DNA of 64,000 bases from Saonia flava (GTDB taxonomy: Bacteria > Bacteroidota > Bacteroidia > Flavobacteriales > Flavobacteriaceae), in NCBI RefSeq assembly GCF_011927795.1, contig NZ_JAATJJ010000001.1, positions 124,001 through 188,000 of the forward strand, given 5' to 3'. Below, in pieces: positions 35,637 to 45,207 of this stretch. The notes under the pieces were generated by a model. That model did no database searches, was not told where the DNA came from, and worked only from the letters and a program-made list of their open reading frames with translations. The number at the start of each line of letters is the position of its first letter. Position 1 is the first letter of the stretch. The position numbers were made by a program, and so were the translations under genes.

Positions 35637-37075
35637 AACAATCTTTTAGGAACACATTTATTACCTATTTGGGTTTTGGTATCGGGGCCATCAACATTCT
35701 ATTTCTATATACCAATTTCTTAACGGATGAATATTTTGGACTAGTGGGTGTTCTGTTGTCAACAGCAACCATCCTAATGCCTCTAATGGCATTTGGAGTT
35801 CCCAATACCTTGGTGAAATATTTTAGCAGTTTTATAGATACCAAAGATAAAGATGGTTTTCTTACTTTAATGCTGTTATTGCCCCTTGCCATAATTATAC
35901 CTTGTACGCTACTTACTTATATTGGTTTTGAAATGATTGGGGATTTTTTATCCAAAAAAAACACTATAGTAAAAGGATATGTGTGGTACATTTTTTTAAT
36001 AGGTCTGGCCATGGCCTATTTTGAAGTCTTTTATGCATGGTCCAAGGTACAGATGAAATCTGTTTTTGGGAATTTTATGAAAGAGGTTTTTGCCCGTATA
36101 TGTGTCACAGTTTTGTTATGCCTGGTCTATTTTAAGATTATATCCGTTGATGTTTTTTTAATGGCTTTAGTTTGTGTCTATTTATTACGTACCATCATTA
36201 TGAAGCTTTATGCTTATACTTTAAAATTTCCTAAGCTAAATTTCACTTTTCCCAAAAACACTTCTGAAATTATTAAGTACAGTGCCTTTATTATTTTGGG
36301 TGCTTCCGCTTCTGTTATTGTATTGGAGATTGACCGTTTTATGATAAACCAATATATTGCAATTGAAAATGTGGCATATTACAGTGTTGCTATATTCATT
36401 GCCACTGTTATTGTTGTTCCTTCTAGGGCAATGCATCAAATCACCTATCCTTTGACAGCAGAACTCATGAACAAGAAGGATGGCATAGGGTTAAAAGAAC
36501 TCTACCAAAAAAGTTCATTGACCTTGTTTATTGTTTCTGGGCTTCTGTTTGTATTGATTATTTTAAACCTTTCCGATTTATATACCTTAGTTCCCCAAGC
36601 CTATAGAGGAGGATTTTTTGTTGTTTTTTTAATTGGTTTAGCAAAAGTGTATGATGCCTTGTTGGGAAACAATAATTCCATTTTGTATAATTCTGACCAC
36701 TACAAAACAGTACTGTTCTTGGGTGTTTTCTTGGCTATATCGACCATTGTTTTAAATTTATGGCTTATTCCTCAATATGGCCTAAATGGAGCAGCTATGG
36801 CCACTTTTTTCGCTATTGTTATTTTTAACACCACTAAATTATTCTATGTACAAAAGAAATTTAAAGCACAACCCTTTACATGGGAAACTATGCAAGTGTT
36901 GGGACTTTTGTTACTTATAGGAATCCCAATTTATTTTTTGCAACTTCCTTTCCACGCCCTTATAAACATAGCTTTAAAAAGCATTGTGGTGGTTTTACTT
37001 TTTGTTGGGGCATTATATAGATTTAGAATATCCAAAGACATCATTGGAGCATTGGAAAAGATTTTTAAGTTCTAG
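35621..37075 (+). CDS. Oligosaccharide flippase (Wzx/MOP type)
   Basis: 484-aa membrane protein with about 12-14 helices from residue 10 to 470 (FITYLGFGIGAINILFLYTNF, ILMPLMAFGVPNTLVKYF, LLLPLAIIIPCTLLTYIGF...). Fits the polysaccharide biosynthesis/export family, MOP superfamily, moving lipid-linked saccharides across the inner membrane. Last gene of the DUF4834-YfhO-GT4 unit; overlap of 16 bases with the GT4 end suggests translation coupling. The substrate is presumably the product of the GT4 and YfhO, but this is inferred. Confidence 0.86.
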   Translation: MGIVLKQSFRNTFITYLGFGIGAINILFLYTNFLTDEYFGLVGVLLSTATILMPLMAFGVPNTLVKYFSSFIDTKDKDGFLTLMLLLPLAIIIPCTLLTYIGFEMIGDFLSKKNTIVKGYVWYIFLIGLAMAYFEVFYAWSKVQMKSVFGNFMKEVFARICVTVLLCLVYFKIISVDVFLMALVCVYLLRTIIMKLYAYTLKFPKLNFTFPKNTSEIIKYSAFIILGASASVIVLEIDRFMINQYIAIENVAYYSVAIFIATVIVVPSRAMHQITYPLTAELMNKKDGIGLKELYQKSSLTLFIVSGLLFVLIILNLSDLYTLVPQAYRGGFFVVFLIGLAKVYDALLGNNNSILYNSDHYKTVLFLGVFLAISTIVLNLWLIPQYGLNGAAMATFFAIVIFNTTKLFYVQKKFKAQPFTWETMQVLGLLLLIGIPIYFLQLPFHALINIALKSIVVVLLFVGALYRFRISKDIIGALEKIFKF

Positions 37076-37165
37076 TTCTGCTTTAAAAAAGGTCTAGGCT
37101 ATGATTTCTTTATGGCGAGGTTCTGTACCTTTTTAAGGGCTTATATACTTTGGCTAGTATTCACA

Positions 37166-39472
37166 TTAATTCTCTTTTAGCCAAAGCGGTGCACCATCTT
37201 CCCACTTATTGTGTGTTAATCTAAATTTCTCCCCATCTGCGAGTCTTATCGCCGTAATTTCACCATACATTTGAGGACTGAAAATATAAGGCTGTATTAA
37301 TGGCTGTTCATCATTAATTCCAAATTCTTCGGAGGTATAGATCAACCATTCACCATTTGGAGAGAAATGCGGATGCCCCTCTTGTCCCGAATAGGTGGTA
37401 AGTTGTTTTGGTTCACTCCATACATTGTTGACCTTTTCAGTTAAATAGATGTCCATGGTTTTTACAGTACCATCTTTATCAATGCCACTCACGTCCGAGC
37501 AATAAGCAATTTTATCGCCATCATAAGAGATTACAGGGAAGGTTTCCTTGTCCGGGCTATTGGTAATATTGGTTGTGGTTCCATTTTCTTCAACATATAT
37601 ATCCATATTGCCGGTTCTTCCGCTTCTAAAAACCATTACTTTATTATCTTCAGAATAGTCGGCAAAGCCAGTATTGCTCTCCAAATCGGTAACACGTTCC
37701 AATGATTTGTTTTCAAAGTGGTAGCGATAAACACAACCCCTGGCTTCTGGGCTTCTTCTAAAACCTCCTACGGAAAACTGAAGGTACTTACCATCTGGAG
37801 TAACTTTGGTGTCTATTATATTAGAAAACTGCGGGTTAAAACCACTATCCGGCCGAAAGTTGAACAAGTGCTCTATTTTATTTGCTGCGTAATCTACTGC
37901 ATAAAAATCTTTTTCTGTATTAAAAAATGAAGACAACATAAGTCCTGCGTAAAGAATAACCAACGCATAAGGAATGAACATAAATGTATAAAGCTTATAC
38001 AACGAAGCAATGGGCTTCTGTGACTGTCTTCTTTTAGTATACATGAAATAGGCCAATATGCCCAGTACTAAAAGCACAGTTGCCGTCACAAGTAAAAAAG
38101 ATTTTACTGTACTAATGGGCATTACCTTGAAGAACAATTGATTGTCGGTAGTTCTTACCAAAAACGCAACAACAACAACAGCCACTAAAGAAAAAATGAG
38201 ATGCTTCCAAAAGGAAATGGTCTTTCTTTTCTTAACACTCTGGTAGATTCCATAGAGCAACCAAACAATTGCAAGTAATGGTAGCAATAGGACGGGATAG
38301 GCAAATGGTGCTATGGCCTCCTGAAAACTATTTGCTTTGGCAACACTATAAACAATCTTTCCATCAGGTGTTGCTGGTGCGGCAAAAGATCGTCTAATGC
38401 CATAAAATGAAAGCGTTTTGTTTGGTATATCTTTTATGACTTGAGGGCTGTTTTTAACCAATAAATCGCCAACAAAATCATCCATATTTGTGGGTTCTTG
38501 CTTAGGTGTTTCACCACCATGATAAAGCATTATACCAGAATCATGGTAGTCTACGTTCAACATATTCATTTGTTGAACCAAGCTGGAGTCTATTTCCTTT
38601 GTTTTTGGGTCCAGTCCAAGAATAGAAAACCCATTAGGCTCTTCTATAAAACTGGTAAATAAAATTTTACCATCAGATTTCATAAGAGGAGATACACAAG
38701 AATAAGTATCGGGAGATATTTGCCTGGCGTTCTCACCAGTATTTGACATTTTAAATAGTTTGAATGATTCATTGCCATTGTTATAAAGATAATCGGCAGA
38801 ATAATAAAGGATTTCTTTATCATCTTTGGACCAAACCGGGCTTCCTTCCCAATCCTTGGAATTTGTAAGTCTATTTGTACTGGACCCATCTGCATTCATC
38901 ACATATATATCTCCTGTTCGTTGCATTGTAAAAACCAATCTCGGAAGTGGTTTGGTTTCGTGTGCCCGATCACTTGAAAAGGCAATTTTTTTCCCATCAT
39001 TAGAAAACTTTGGTCTAAAATCCCCGCCTTTATTATTTGTTAGGTTGACCGCCTCTGAAATATCCAAGGTATCCAAAGGTGAAAAAGGTAATTTATAGAT
39101 ATCCGAGTTGCCTTCGTGAGTAGAAACAAAGGCCATCCATTCGCCGTCGGGTGAAAAGTCCATTTGATCTTGCATGGAATTACTTGTTACCAAAAGCCTT
39201 GGATTAGAGCCATCTTGAATACTTTTAAGAAACAATTGCGGACGACCATTTCGTTCAGAGGTAAACACTACCCATTTTCCGTCTGGTGAAATTTTGGCAT
39301 CGTAATCCAAACTTTCGTGTTCCGTGAATTTAGAGAAGCTTTTTCCATCATCTTTAGACAAATAAATGTCCCATCCTTGTGGTCTAAAAGAGGAATAAAA
39401 TACTTTTTCTTGGGCTTGGGATATACTTCCGAAGATTGTAAAAAATGCAATGAGTATGGTAATTTTTTTCAT
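37166..39472 (-). CDS. TolB-type beta-propeller protein with membrane-spanning centre
   Basis: 768-aa protein. Signal peptide about 1-20 (ending SQAQ). N-terminal propeller about 22-330 with repeated PD40 motifs (ISPDGKWVVFTSER, FSPDGEWMAFVST, SNDGKKIAFSSDR); four hydrophobic segments about 395-520 (FAYPVLLLPLLAIVWLLYG, LIFSLVAVVVVAFLV, FLLVTATVLLVLGILAYF, FIPYALVILYAGLML); a second propeller about 550-768 (VTPDGKYLQFSVGG, ISYDGDKIAYCSD, FSPNGEWLIYTSEE). TolB-like repeats bind proteins or peptides in the periplasm. The two halves look like one split propeller with the membrane domain in between. Role unknown; possibly sensing or a transport complex. Tail end with convergent flippase. Confidence 0.82.
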   Translation of the reverse strand: MKKITILIAFFTIFGSISQAQEKVFYSSFRPQGWDIYLSKDDGKSFSKFTEHESLDYDAKISPDGKWVVFTSERNGRPQLFLKSIQDGSNPRLLVTSNSMQDQMDFSPDGEWMAFVSTHEGNSDIYKLPFSPLDTLDISEAVNLTNNKGGDFRPKFSNDGKKIAFSSDRAHETKPLPRLVFTMQRTGDIYVMNADGSSTNRLTNSKDWEGSPVWSKDDKEILYYSADYLYNNGNESFKLFKMSNTGENARQISPDTYSCVSPLMKSDGKILFTSFIEEPNGFSILGLDPKTKEIDSSLVQQMNMLNVDYHDSGIMLYHGGETPKQEPTNMDDFVGDLLVKNSPQVIKDIPNKTLSFYGIRRSFAAPATPDGKIVYSVAKANSFQEAIAPFAYPVLLLPLLAIVWLLYGIYQSVKKRKTISFWKHLIFSLVAVVVVAFLVRTTDNQLFFKVMPISTVKSFLLVTATVLLVLGILAYFMYTKRRQSQKPIASLYKLYTFMFIPYALVILYAGLMLSSFFNTEKDFYAVDYAANKIEHLFNFRPDSGFNPQFSNIIDTKVTPDGKYLQFSVGGFRRSPEARGCVYRYHFENKSLERVTDLESNTGFADYSEDNKVMVFRSGRTGNMDIYVEENGTTTNITNSPDKETFPVISYDGDKIAYCSDVSGIDKDGTVKTMDIYLTEKVNNVWSEPKQLTTYSGQEGHPHFSPNGEWLIYTSEEFGINDEQPLIQPYIFSPQMYGEITAIRLADGEKFRLTHNKWEDGAPLWLKEN

Positions 39473-39732
39473 TGTTTATGATTTGTTGCTAGCGTATGGA
39501 TATACATTTCATTATATATTATTTCCTTTTTGTAAAGACTTTTTCCCTTGTTTAGTTTCTTATTCATACAAGGTTATTGCCTTCAATAAAACCAGAGTAA
39601 TGAATAATGTTCTCATATTGGGCCACTTAAGATTATTGAACTTAAGTTCAAAAAATGGGGGAGCAATAATAACTAGGGGGAGATACTTATAAATGTCCAA
39701 TAAATTAGGGAAACTACAAAATTATTAAAGGA

Positions 39733-39769
39733 AAAACCCCGTAGGGAACTTAATCCGCTACGGGGTTTT
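39733..39769 (-). terminator. Intrinsic terminator of the basic secreted protein gene
   Basis: AAAACCCCGTAG / CTACGGGGTTTT with 13-base loop, 26 bases past the stop at 39795; on the minus strand the hairpin ends in a T-run. The rest of the gap 39473-39794 shows no coding potential. Confidence 0.82.
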
Positions 39770-39794
39770 ACAACTAACCAACCTAAAAACTATC

Positions 39795-40994
39795 TTATTG
39801 TCTTCTAGAACTTCTAGCGGACATTGTATTGTTACTTCTGGTAGAGGTACTTCGGCTTGTGGCTTGTGTACTTCTGGAACTTCTGCTTGTTGGAGCAGAT
39901 GCTCGTTGCGGTGTTCTTTGTTTTTGATACACCACCGTTTTTTGTCTCTGTGGTGATACCGTTCTTTGTACTGTTCTCGTCACAGGCTTTCTGTTTGTAG
40001 AAGTAGTACTTCTGGTAACTGTTCTACTGCTAGGAGTAGTGGTCACTTTTCTTTTGGTTACGGTTCTAGTTGGTGTAGACCTTTGTGTATTACCTGTGTT
40101 TTTGCGCACAGTAGTACTTTGTCTTACCGTTCTGTTACCGTTTGTGTTTCCTCTATCTACAGTAGTTCTGCTCACCGTTCCTCTTTCTGGACTGGTACGT
40201 ACCACCGTTCTCTTGGTTTTGGTGATATCTCCTCTTTGGGCCACAGTTCTATTGCTTCTTTGCGCATTGGCACGCTTGTAGGTGTTCTCTCTTGCAACCA
40301 CTCGCTTATCATTTCTGTACACCGTATTTCTATCATTTCTATTCTTATACTTATAAGATTTTCCAATTTTTGCATATGCCCTTCTATTGTTGTGCATATA
40401 AGGTCTATAATAAGTATATCTAACTGGGCTATAGTATTGCCTGTAGGGTCTGTTATACACTAGACAAAGGTTTAAGGCCGGTCTAGCAAAGAACCTATGG
40501 AAAGGTCTATATACATAACGTCTGTTGTACACATTTATAAATCCTGTGTGGTGGCTATAGAATCCACGGTTGTTATAATAAGCATACATGCCTCCAATTC
40601 TATTAACTCTACCTCGTCTGTACCAGACATCCACACTTCCTACTTGGGTCACACGACCAAAAGCATCATAATAGATAGGAACATTCTCTACTTGGATTAC
40701 AGCTCCGTAATCATCATACTGTACAAATGGGTTATAATCAAAACCAGAGTTAAAAGTGATGTTTGCTCTTCTTGAGCTATAGGACGCTCCAAAACCAACT
40801 CGGTTATCTATATAAAAGTCAAATTCTCCATCCGGATATACCGAAAAAGTAATGCCGTTCTCCAAAAAAATGAAGGAGTTGTTGTATCTATAAGCATTGC
40901 TTGGTATGGCAACCTTATCTTCTGTTGTTGTGGCCATAGTACTTAAAGTACCAAAAACCAGTGCTGTTAAAAGGTATATAATTTTTTTCATCAT
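39795..40994 (-). CDS. Exported Tyr/Asn- and Arg/Thr-rich, strongly basic low-complexity protein
   Basis: 399-aa protein. ATG at 40994 (MMKK) or 40991. Signal peptide about 1-21 (ending STMA). About 30-130 are a beta-rich domain (NSFIFLENGITFSVYPDGEFDFYI, GAVIQVENVPIYYDAFGRVTQVGSVDVWY), which may be conserved. About 140-210 are rich in Tyr/Arg/Asn (RRYVYRPFHRFF...). The last 180 aa are almost only Arg, Thr, Ser, Asn, Val and Lys, with repeats such as RTVxR and RSTxT. High charge is visible by eye. Family and role unknown; possibly a surface-attached or nucleic acid/polyanion-binding protein. Confidence 0.72.
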   Translation of the reverse strand: MMKKIIYLLTALVFGTLSTMATTTEDKVAIPSNAYRYNNSFIFLENGITFSVYPDGEFDFYIDNRVGFGASYSSRRANITFNSGFDYNPFVQYDDYGAVIQVENVPIYYDAFGRVTQVGSVDVWYRRGRVNRIGGMYAYYNNRGFYSHHTGFINVYNRRYVYRPFHRFFARPALNLCLVYNRPYRQYYSPVRYTYYRPYMHNNRRAYAKIGKSYKYKNRNDRNTVYRNDKRVVARENTYKRANAQRSNRTVAQRGDITKTKRTVVRTSPERGTVSRTTVDRGNTNGNRTVRQSTTVRKNTGNTQRSTPTRTVTKRKVTTTPSSRTVTRSTTSTNRKPVTRTVQRTVSPQRQKTVVYQKQRTPQRASAPTSRSSRSTQATSRSTSTRSNNTMSARSSRRQ

Positions 40995-41045
40995 ATAAGG
41001 TTTTAAAATTCCGAATGAAACTATTTTGCATTCGCTTAGTATATT

Positions 41046-41060
41046 ACAAACAGCGTGCCA
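41046..41060 (-). promoter_or_regulatory. Sigma-54-like -24/-12 motif upstream of the basic secreted protein gene
   Basis: On the minus strand TGGCAC-GCTGT-TTGTA resembles the sigma-54 consensus TGGCAC-N5-TTGCW with one mismatch (T for C). It ends about 52 bases before ATG 40994. No TAnnTTTG box is seen here. Confidence 0.35.
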
Positions 41061-41276
41061 AAAAATGAAAAAAGATATTAACTCATTGATATTTAATTAG
41101 TTATAAATTTTGAATTGAAGAGTGAGAATACTTTCGAGGTAAGTGTAGGACTAGTTGGAAGTGAAATTTTTAGTTTAAAAGGTCTATATTCTTCTCGAAT
41201 TGACCAGGTGATTTTTTGGATATTACAATTTAGATTGCCTTTCTACCAGAGGGTGATATCTCACTTAATGTTTTTT

Positions 41277-41310
41277 AGATTTCTCAGTCGCTTTGCTCTT
41301 TAGAAATGAC
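41277..41310. repeat. Degenerate copy of an interspersed palindrome-like element
   Basis: AGATTTCTCAGTCGCTTTGC... ending TAGAAATGAC: ATTTCT and AGAAAT form inverted arms. It resembles the short dispersed sequence (TTTCTCxCTxCGCTxxGxxCGAAATGAC in outline) found in many Bacteroidota genomes. Only one copy is seen in this window. Location is 40 bases after the sulfurtransferase stop. Confidence 0.45.
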
Positions 41311-41349
41311 CGGATTGCTTTCTCTCATTATGAACAAACATGAGAAATA

Positions 41350-42180
41350 TTATTTTACAATAGGAAAATCACAGGATTCCTGCCCCCATTCAGCCCATGA
41401 TCCATCATAAAGTGCTTTATTGTTGGCATTCACCAATTGGCATCCCAAAAGAATAATACAGGCCGTCATGCCCGAACCACAGGTGAATATTTGTGGAGAA
41501 TCATTTAGGTTGAGTTTTTCAATTACTTTTTTAAGCTCCGTTTTTGGAAGAAACTTACCATCTTTTAGCAGTTTGGAATAGGGTAGGTTTATAGAGTTTG
41601 GGATATGTCCGCTTTTATACCCTTCTCTGGGTTCAGCAACCTCACCATAAAACCTAGCCTTGGATCTAGCATCCAATACGGTTGCTTCTTTGGATTCTAT
41701 ATTTTTAATTAAATCCTCATTGGTGACCACCAAATCTTTTTGATAGTCCGCTGTGAAATCACCCAAATTATAAAATTTAATTTCTTTTGCTTCCGTTTCA
41801 TAACCCTTTTCTATCCAGACAGGTAAGCCACCATCCAATACGGCCACATTTTGGAAACCCATTATTTTGAACATCCACCAAGCTCTTGGGCTGGAATATA
41901 TTCCCAATCCATCATATATAATAACTATGCTATCTTTTTTGATACCCAATTTTCTGCATTCTTGCGTAAAAGTTTCGGGAGAAAGCATTGTTGTGGGCAA
42001 AGCACTTTCTTTATCCGAAAAGGAATTTTTTATATCAAAAAAACGTGCATTCTTAATTTGGATTCCTGGATAGACAGTATCAATGTTGGCAATGGTGTTC
42101 TTTACTGTGGCATCTAGAATTATTAGTTTGGGATTGTTCAAATTTTCTTGAAGCCATTCAACAGACACTAAAGGTTCCAT
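41350..42180 (-). CDS. sseA: 3-mercaptopyruvate/thiosulfate sulfurtransferase
   Basis: 276-aa cytoplasmic protein with two rhodanese domains. Domain 1 about 1-130 (VSVEWLQENL, IYDGLGIYSSPRAWWMF, AVLDGGLPVW); domain 2 about 150-276 with DARSKARFYG and catalytic Cys234 in CGSGMTA, the mercaptopyruvate type (CG[SA]GxTA) rather than thiosulfate type. It moves sulfur from 3-mercaptopyruvate to cyanide or thiols. It starts 1 base after the uvrA stop, so they share a transcript. Symbol is by similarity of motif to E. coli SseA. Confidence 0.87.
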   Translation of the reverse strand: MEPLVSVEWLQENLNNPKLIILDATVKNTIANIDTVYPGIQIKNARFFDIKNSFSDKESALPTTMLSPETFTQECRKLGIKKDSIVIIYDGLGIYSSPRAWWMFKIMGFQNVAVLDGGLPVWIEKGYETEAKEIKFYNLGDFTADYQKDLVVTNEDLIKNIESKEATVLDARSKARFYGEVAEPREGYKSGHIPNSINLPYSKLLKDGKFLPKTELKKVIEKLNLNDSPQIFTCGSGMTACIILLGCQLVNANNKALYDGSWAEWGQESCDFPIVK

Positions 42181-42181
42181 A

Positions 42182-44962
42182 TTATGTAATTTTTTCCGTT
42201 AGATAATGGGCGGTATAAGATTCCTTGCTTTTTATGATTTCCTCAGGTGTTCCCTGTGCAATAAGTTGTCCGCCTTGTTCCCCTCCTTCTTGGCCTAGGT
42301 CAATTATATAATCAGCACATTTAATCAATTCTATATTGTGTTCTATGACAATAATAGAATGTCCTTCAGAAATTAAGGCGTCAAAAGATTTTAATAGTTT
42401 TTTAATATCATGGAAATGAAGCCCGGTTGTTGGTTCGTCAAAAATGAACAAGGCCTTCTCTTTGGATTTTCCCTTGATCAAAAATGAAGCCAATTTAATC
42501 CGTTGGGCCTCACCGCCAGAAAGGGTAGAGGAGGACTGGCCCAATGTTACATAGCCCAAACCAACGTCCTGTAAAGGTTTTAATTTGGTCATTATTTTAG
42601 CTTGATCATGGGCCTCAAAAAATGTAACGGCATCATCTATGGTCATGTTTAGAATATCATCTATTGAAGCCTCGCCAAATTTAACCTCTAACACTTCCTT
42701 TTTAAACCTTTTGCCATTGCACACATCACATTCCAGATGTACATCTGCCATAAACTGCATTTCTACAGTAATTTCACCTTCTCCTTTACATTTTTCACAT
42801 CGACCTCCATCTACATTAAAAGAAAAATGTTTGGGTTGGTACCCACGTAGCTTGCTCAGCTTTTGTGAAGAAAATAATGCTCTTATATCGTCGTAAGCCT
42901 TTATATAGGTTACTGGGTTGGAACGAGAAGACCTGCCGATGGGGTTTTGATCTACAAACTCAATATGTTGTAGGGTTTCATATTTGCCCTCCACTTTTGT
43001 ATACTGCCCAGCCTTCTCACCATATCCACCCACTTCCTTTAAAATAATGGGGTAAAGTATTTTTTTGACCAAGGTGCTTTTTCCACTCCCTGATACTCCG
43101 GTAATCACAGTTAACATATTCAGAGGAAATGTAACATTGATATTTTTAAGGTTGTTTTCCCTTGCACCAACAACCGTAATTTGGTTGGTTGATGTTCTCC
43201 GCTTGGTAGGCACCTTAATTTCTTGTGTCCCATTTAAATAACCTGCTGTTAAGGAAGTGGACAATAAAATTTCATCCAAGGTACCTTGTGCTACTACTTC
43301 ACCACCATGGGTGCCTGCTTCTGGACCAATATCAATAACGGTATCCGCGGCCTTCATAATATCCTCATCATGTTCTACTACAATCACGGTATTTCCAAGA
43401 TCACGTAGTGATTTTAACACCTCAATGAGATTTTCGGTATCCTTTGGATGCAGACCAATACTGGGTTCATCCAAAATATACATGGAACCTACCAAACTAC
43501 TTCCCAATGACGTTGCTAAATTAATACGTTGGCTTTCCCCACCAGAAAGGGTATTGGATTTTCTATTGAGTGTTAAGTAACTTAGCCCTACTTTGCTTAA
43601 AAAACCTAATCGGCTATTTATCTCTATTAAAAGCCGGGAAGCAATTTTGGAATCGTGCTCACTTAGGGAAAGTGATTCAAAAAATACCATTAATTTTTTT
43701 ATGGGAAGTTCTACCAAATCCGAAATAGATTTTTCATCTACCTGTACATAATCTGTTTCTTTTCGTAATCTTCTTCCTTTACATTGGGTACACTTGGTTT
43801 TTCCACGATAGCGGGAAAGCATCACCCTATTCTGTATTTTATAACTTTTCTCCTCTAGTTCCTTAAAGAATTTAGAAATTCCAATAAAATGGGCATTTCC
43901 GTCCCAAACGATTTGTTTTTGTTCATTCGTAAGCTCAAACCACGGTTTATGAATGGGAAAATCGAATTTATAAGCAGAGTTTACCAATTGCTCCCTGTAC
44001 CAGCCCATGCTCTCTCCACGCCATGGAAAAATAGCACTTTCATAGACTGATAATGAGGTATTGGGAATTACCAAATCTTCATCGATTCCAATGACATCTC
44101 CATACCCTTCACATTTTGGACAAGCACCATATGGATTGTTAAAACTGAACAAATGTGTATTGGGTTCTAGGAACTTCATTCCGTCCAATTCAAATTTGTT
44201 ACTAAAAGGTTTTTCTTTTTTTGTTTCCAACTCCTCAATAATGCATTCCCCATTTCCTTCAAAAAAGGCAGTGTCTACAGCATTTGCCAATCGGTTAAAG
44301 AAATCCTCATCATTTTTAGTGATAATTCTATCCACTACCAAATGAAAATTTCTATCCATTTTGGTAATAGAGTCATCAATCCTAAGAATTTCACCTTTAT
44401 GTTTTATTCTTGCGTATCCTTGTTTGGATAACATTTGAAGGGATTTTATGGGGTCTCGGTCTTTTTTTATGGTAATTGGAGCCAGCAATAAGAGTTTGGT
44501 ACCCTCAGGAAAGGTTTTAATGTAGTTCATAACATCCGTTACCGAATGTTTTTTGACTTCTTTTCCAGAAACGGGCGAGATAGTTTTCCCGATACGGGCA
44601 AACAATAACTTTAAATAGTCGTAGATTTCTGTAGTAGTACCAACAGTGGAACGAGGATTGGTGGAATTTACTTTTTGTTCAATGGCTATGGCCGGGGCAA
44701 TACCTTTTATATAGTCTACCTTAGGTTTGTCCAACTTGCCCAAAAATTGGCGGGCATAAGAAGAAAGGCTTTCTACATATCTTCTTTGTCCCTCTGCATA
44801 GAGGGTGTCAAAAGCCAAACTAGATTTTCCAGAGCCTGACAAACCAGTAATTACAACCAATTTATTTCTTGGAATCACCACATCAATATTTTTAAGGTTG
44901 TGCAGTTTTGCACCCTTAATAATAATGTTCTCTTTAGGATTTACTTCTGCTAATGTAGGCAT
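42182..44962 (-). CDS. uvrA: Excinuclease ABC subunit A
   Basis: 926-aa cytoplasmic ABC ATPase that detects helix-distorting DNA damage with UvrB. Domains: Walker A1 [20 protein letters not shown] near 39-58, a UvrB-binding insertion about 110-240, Zn-binding CPKCEGYG and CTQCKGRR (about 282 and 400), signature [11 protein letters not shown], Walker A2 [15 protein letters not shown] near 630, CEKCKGEGE and CDVCNGKRF about 730-760 (the DNA-binding zinc finger), and signature [12 protein letters not shown] near 820. Length is typical. Followed after one base by sseA. Promoter at 44980-44987. Confidence 0.96.
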   Translation of the reverse strand: MPTLAEVNPKENIIIKGAKLHNLKNIDVVIPRNKLVVITGLSGSGKSSLAFDTLYAEGQRRYVESLSSYARQFLGKLDKPKVDYIKGIAPAIAIEQKVNSTNPRSTVGTTTEIYDYLKLLFARIGKTISPVSGKEVKKHSVTDVMNYIKTFPEGTKLLLLAPITIKKDRDPIKSLQMLSKQGYARIKHKGEILRIDDSITKMDRNFHLVVDRIITKNDEDFFNRLANAVDTAFFEGNGECIIEELETKKEKPFSNKFELDGMKFLEPNTHLFSFNNPYGACPKCEGYGDVIGIDEDLVIPNTSLSVYESAIFPWRGESMGWYREQLVNSAYKFDFPIHKPWFELTNEQKQIVWDGNAHFIGISKFFKELEEKSYKIQNRVMLSRYRGKTKCTQCKGRRLRKETDYVQVDEKSISDLVELPIKKLMVFFESLSLSEHDSKIASRLLIEINSRLGFLSKVGLSYLTLNRKSNTLSGGESQRINLATSLGSSLVGSMYILDEPSIGLHPKDTENLIEVLKSLRDLGNTVIVVEHDEDIMKAADTVIDIGPEAGTHGGEVVAQGTLDEILLSTSLTAGYLNGTQEIKVPTKRRTSTNQITVVGARENNLKNINVTFPLNMLTVITGVSGSGKSTLVKKILYPIILKEVGGYGEKAGQYTKVEGKYETLQHIEFVDQNPIGRSSRSNPVTYIKAYDDIRALFSSQKLSKLRGYQPKHFSFNVDGGRCEKCKGEGEITVEMQFMADVHLECDVCNGKRFKKEVLEVKFGEASIDDILNMTIDDAVTFFEAHDQAKIMTKLKPLQDVGLGYVTLGQSSSTLSGGEAQRIKLASFLIKGKSKEKALFIFDEPTTGLHFHDIKKLLKSFDALISEGHSIIVIEHNIELIKCADYIIDLGQEGGEQGGQLIAQGTPEEIIKSKESYTAHYLTEKIT

Positions 44963-44979
44963 GGGCTTTGTTAAGGTAT

Positions 44980-44987
44980 CAAAGATA
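44980..44987 (-). promoter_or_regulatory. Candidate -7 box of uvrA, inside an inverted repeat
   Basis: TATCTTTG (minus) fits TAnnTTTG, 17 bases before ATG 44962. The site is also within GTATC-AAA-GATAC (44977-44989 or thereabouts), a small perfect palindrome that could be an operator. No SOS-type motif was recognised. Confidence 0.45.
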
Positions 44988-45079
44988 CAATATGTCCTTT
45001 TTAATTGCTATTAGGAAGTTATTAATGATATTTAATTTGAAAGAAAAGAGGTTTAATTCCCCATATTTTATATTTTTTC

Positions 45080-45087
45080 TATATTTG
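45080..45087 (+). promoter_or_regulatory. Candidate -7 box of the first sigma factor gene
   Basis: TATATTTG fits TAnnTTTG and predicts a leader of about 115 bases before ATG 45208. No -33 is seen at a good distance. Confidence 0.35.
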
Positions 45088-45160
45088 GCATGTAATTAAT
45101 AAACAGAAACGCCTATACCGCACAATTACTTTTTAAAAGTTAACCTATTATAATTTAAAT

Positions 45161-45176
45161 CTCTCCGTGAGGAGAG
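45161..45176 (+). other. Stem-loop in the leader of the first sigma factor gene
   Basis: CTCTCC-GTGA-GGAGAG, six base pairs with a GTGA tetraloop, 31 bases before the ATG. No T-run follows, so it is not a terminator. May influence translation or mRNA stability. Confidence 0.4.
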
Positions 45177-45207
45177 GCCCCTAAGTTTAACCCAAAAAAG
45201 TAATTCC

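Larger units (their letters stand above)
40995..41349. other. Non-coding stretch: candidate promoter and degenerate repeat only
   Basis: 355 bases without a supported gene. An open frame at 41115-41303 has no start context, family resemblance or signal. The stretch holds a sigma-54-like motif at the right-hand gene's upstream side (41046-41060) and a palindromic element at 41277-41310. Confidence 0.6.

Noticed and set aside
37083-37135. Long hairpin TTAAAAAAGGT...ACCTTTTTAA after the flippase gene
   Set aside because: Loop is about 30 bases and arms are A/T rich; not supported as a terminator.
39966-40463. 165-aa ORF on the plus strand across the basic secreted protein gene (and others at 40039-40281, 40497-40775)
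   Set aside because: These are antisense shadows of the low-complexity Arg/Thr/Ser codons; the protein is Ser/Cys/Val rich without a recognisable family, and the minus-strand gene has a signal peptide and terminator.
41115-41303. 62-aa ORF in the gap before sseA
   Set aside because: Ends within the palindromic repeat, no promoter or conserved motif.
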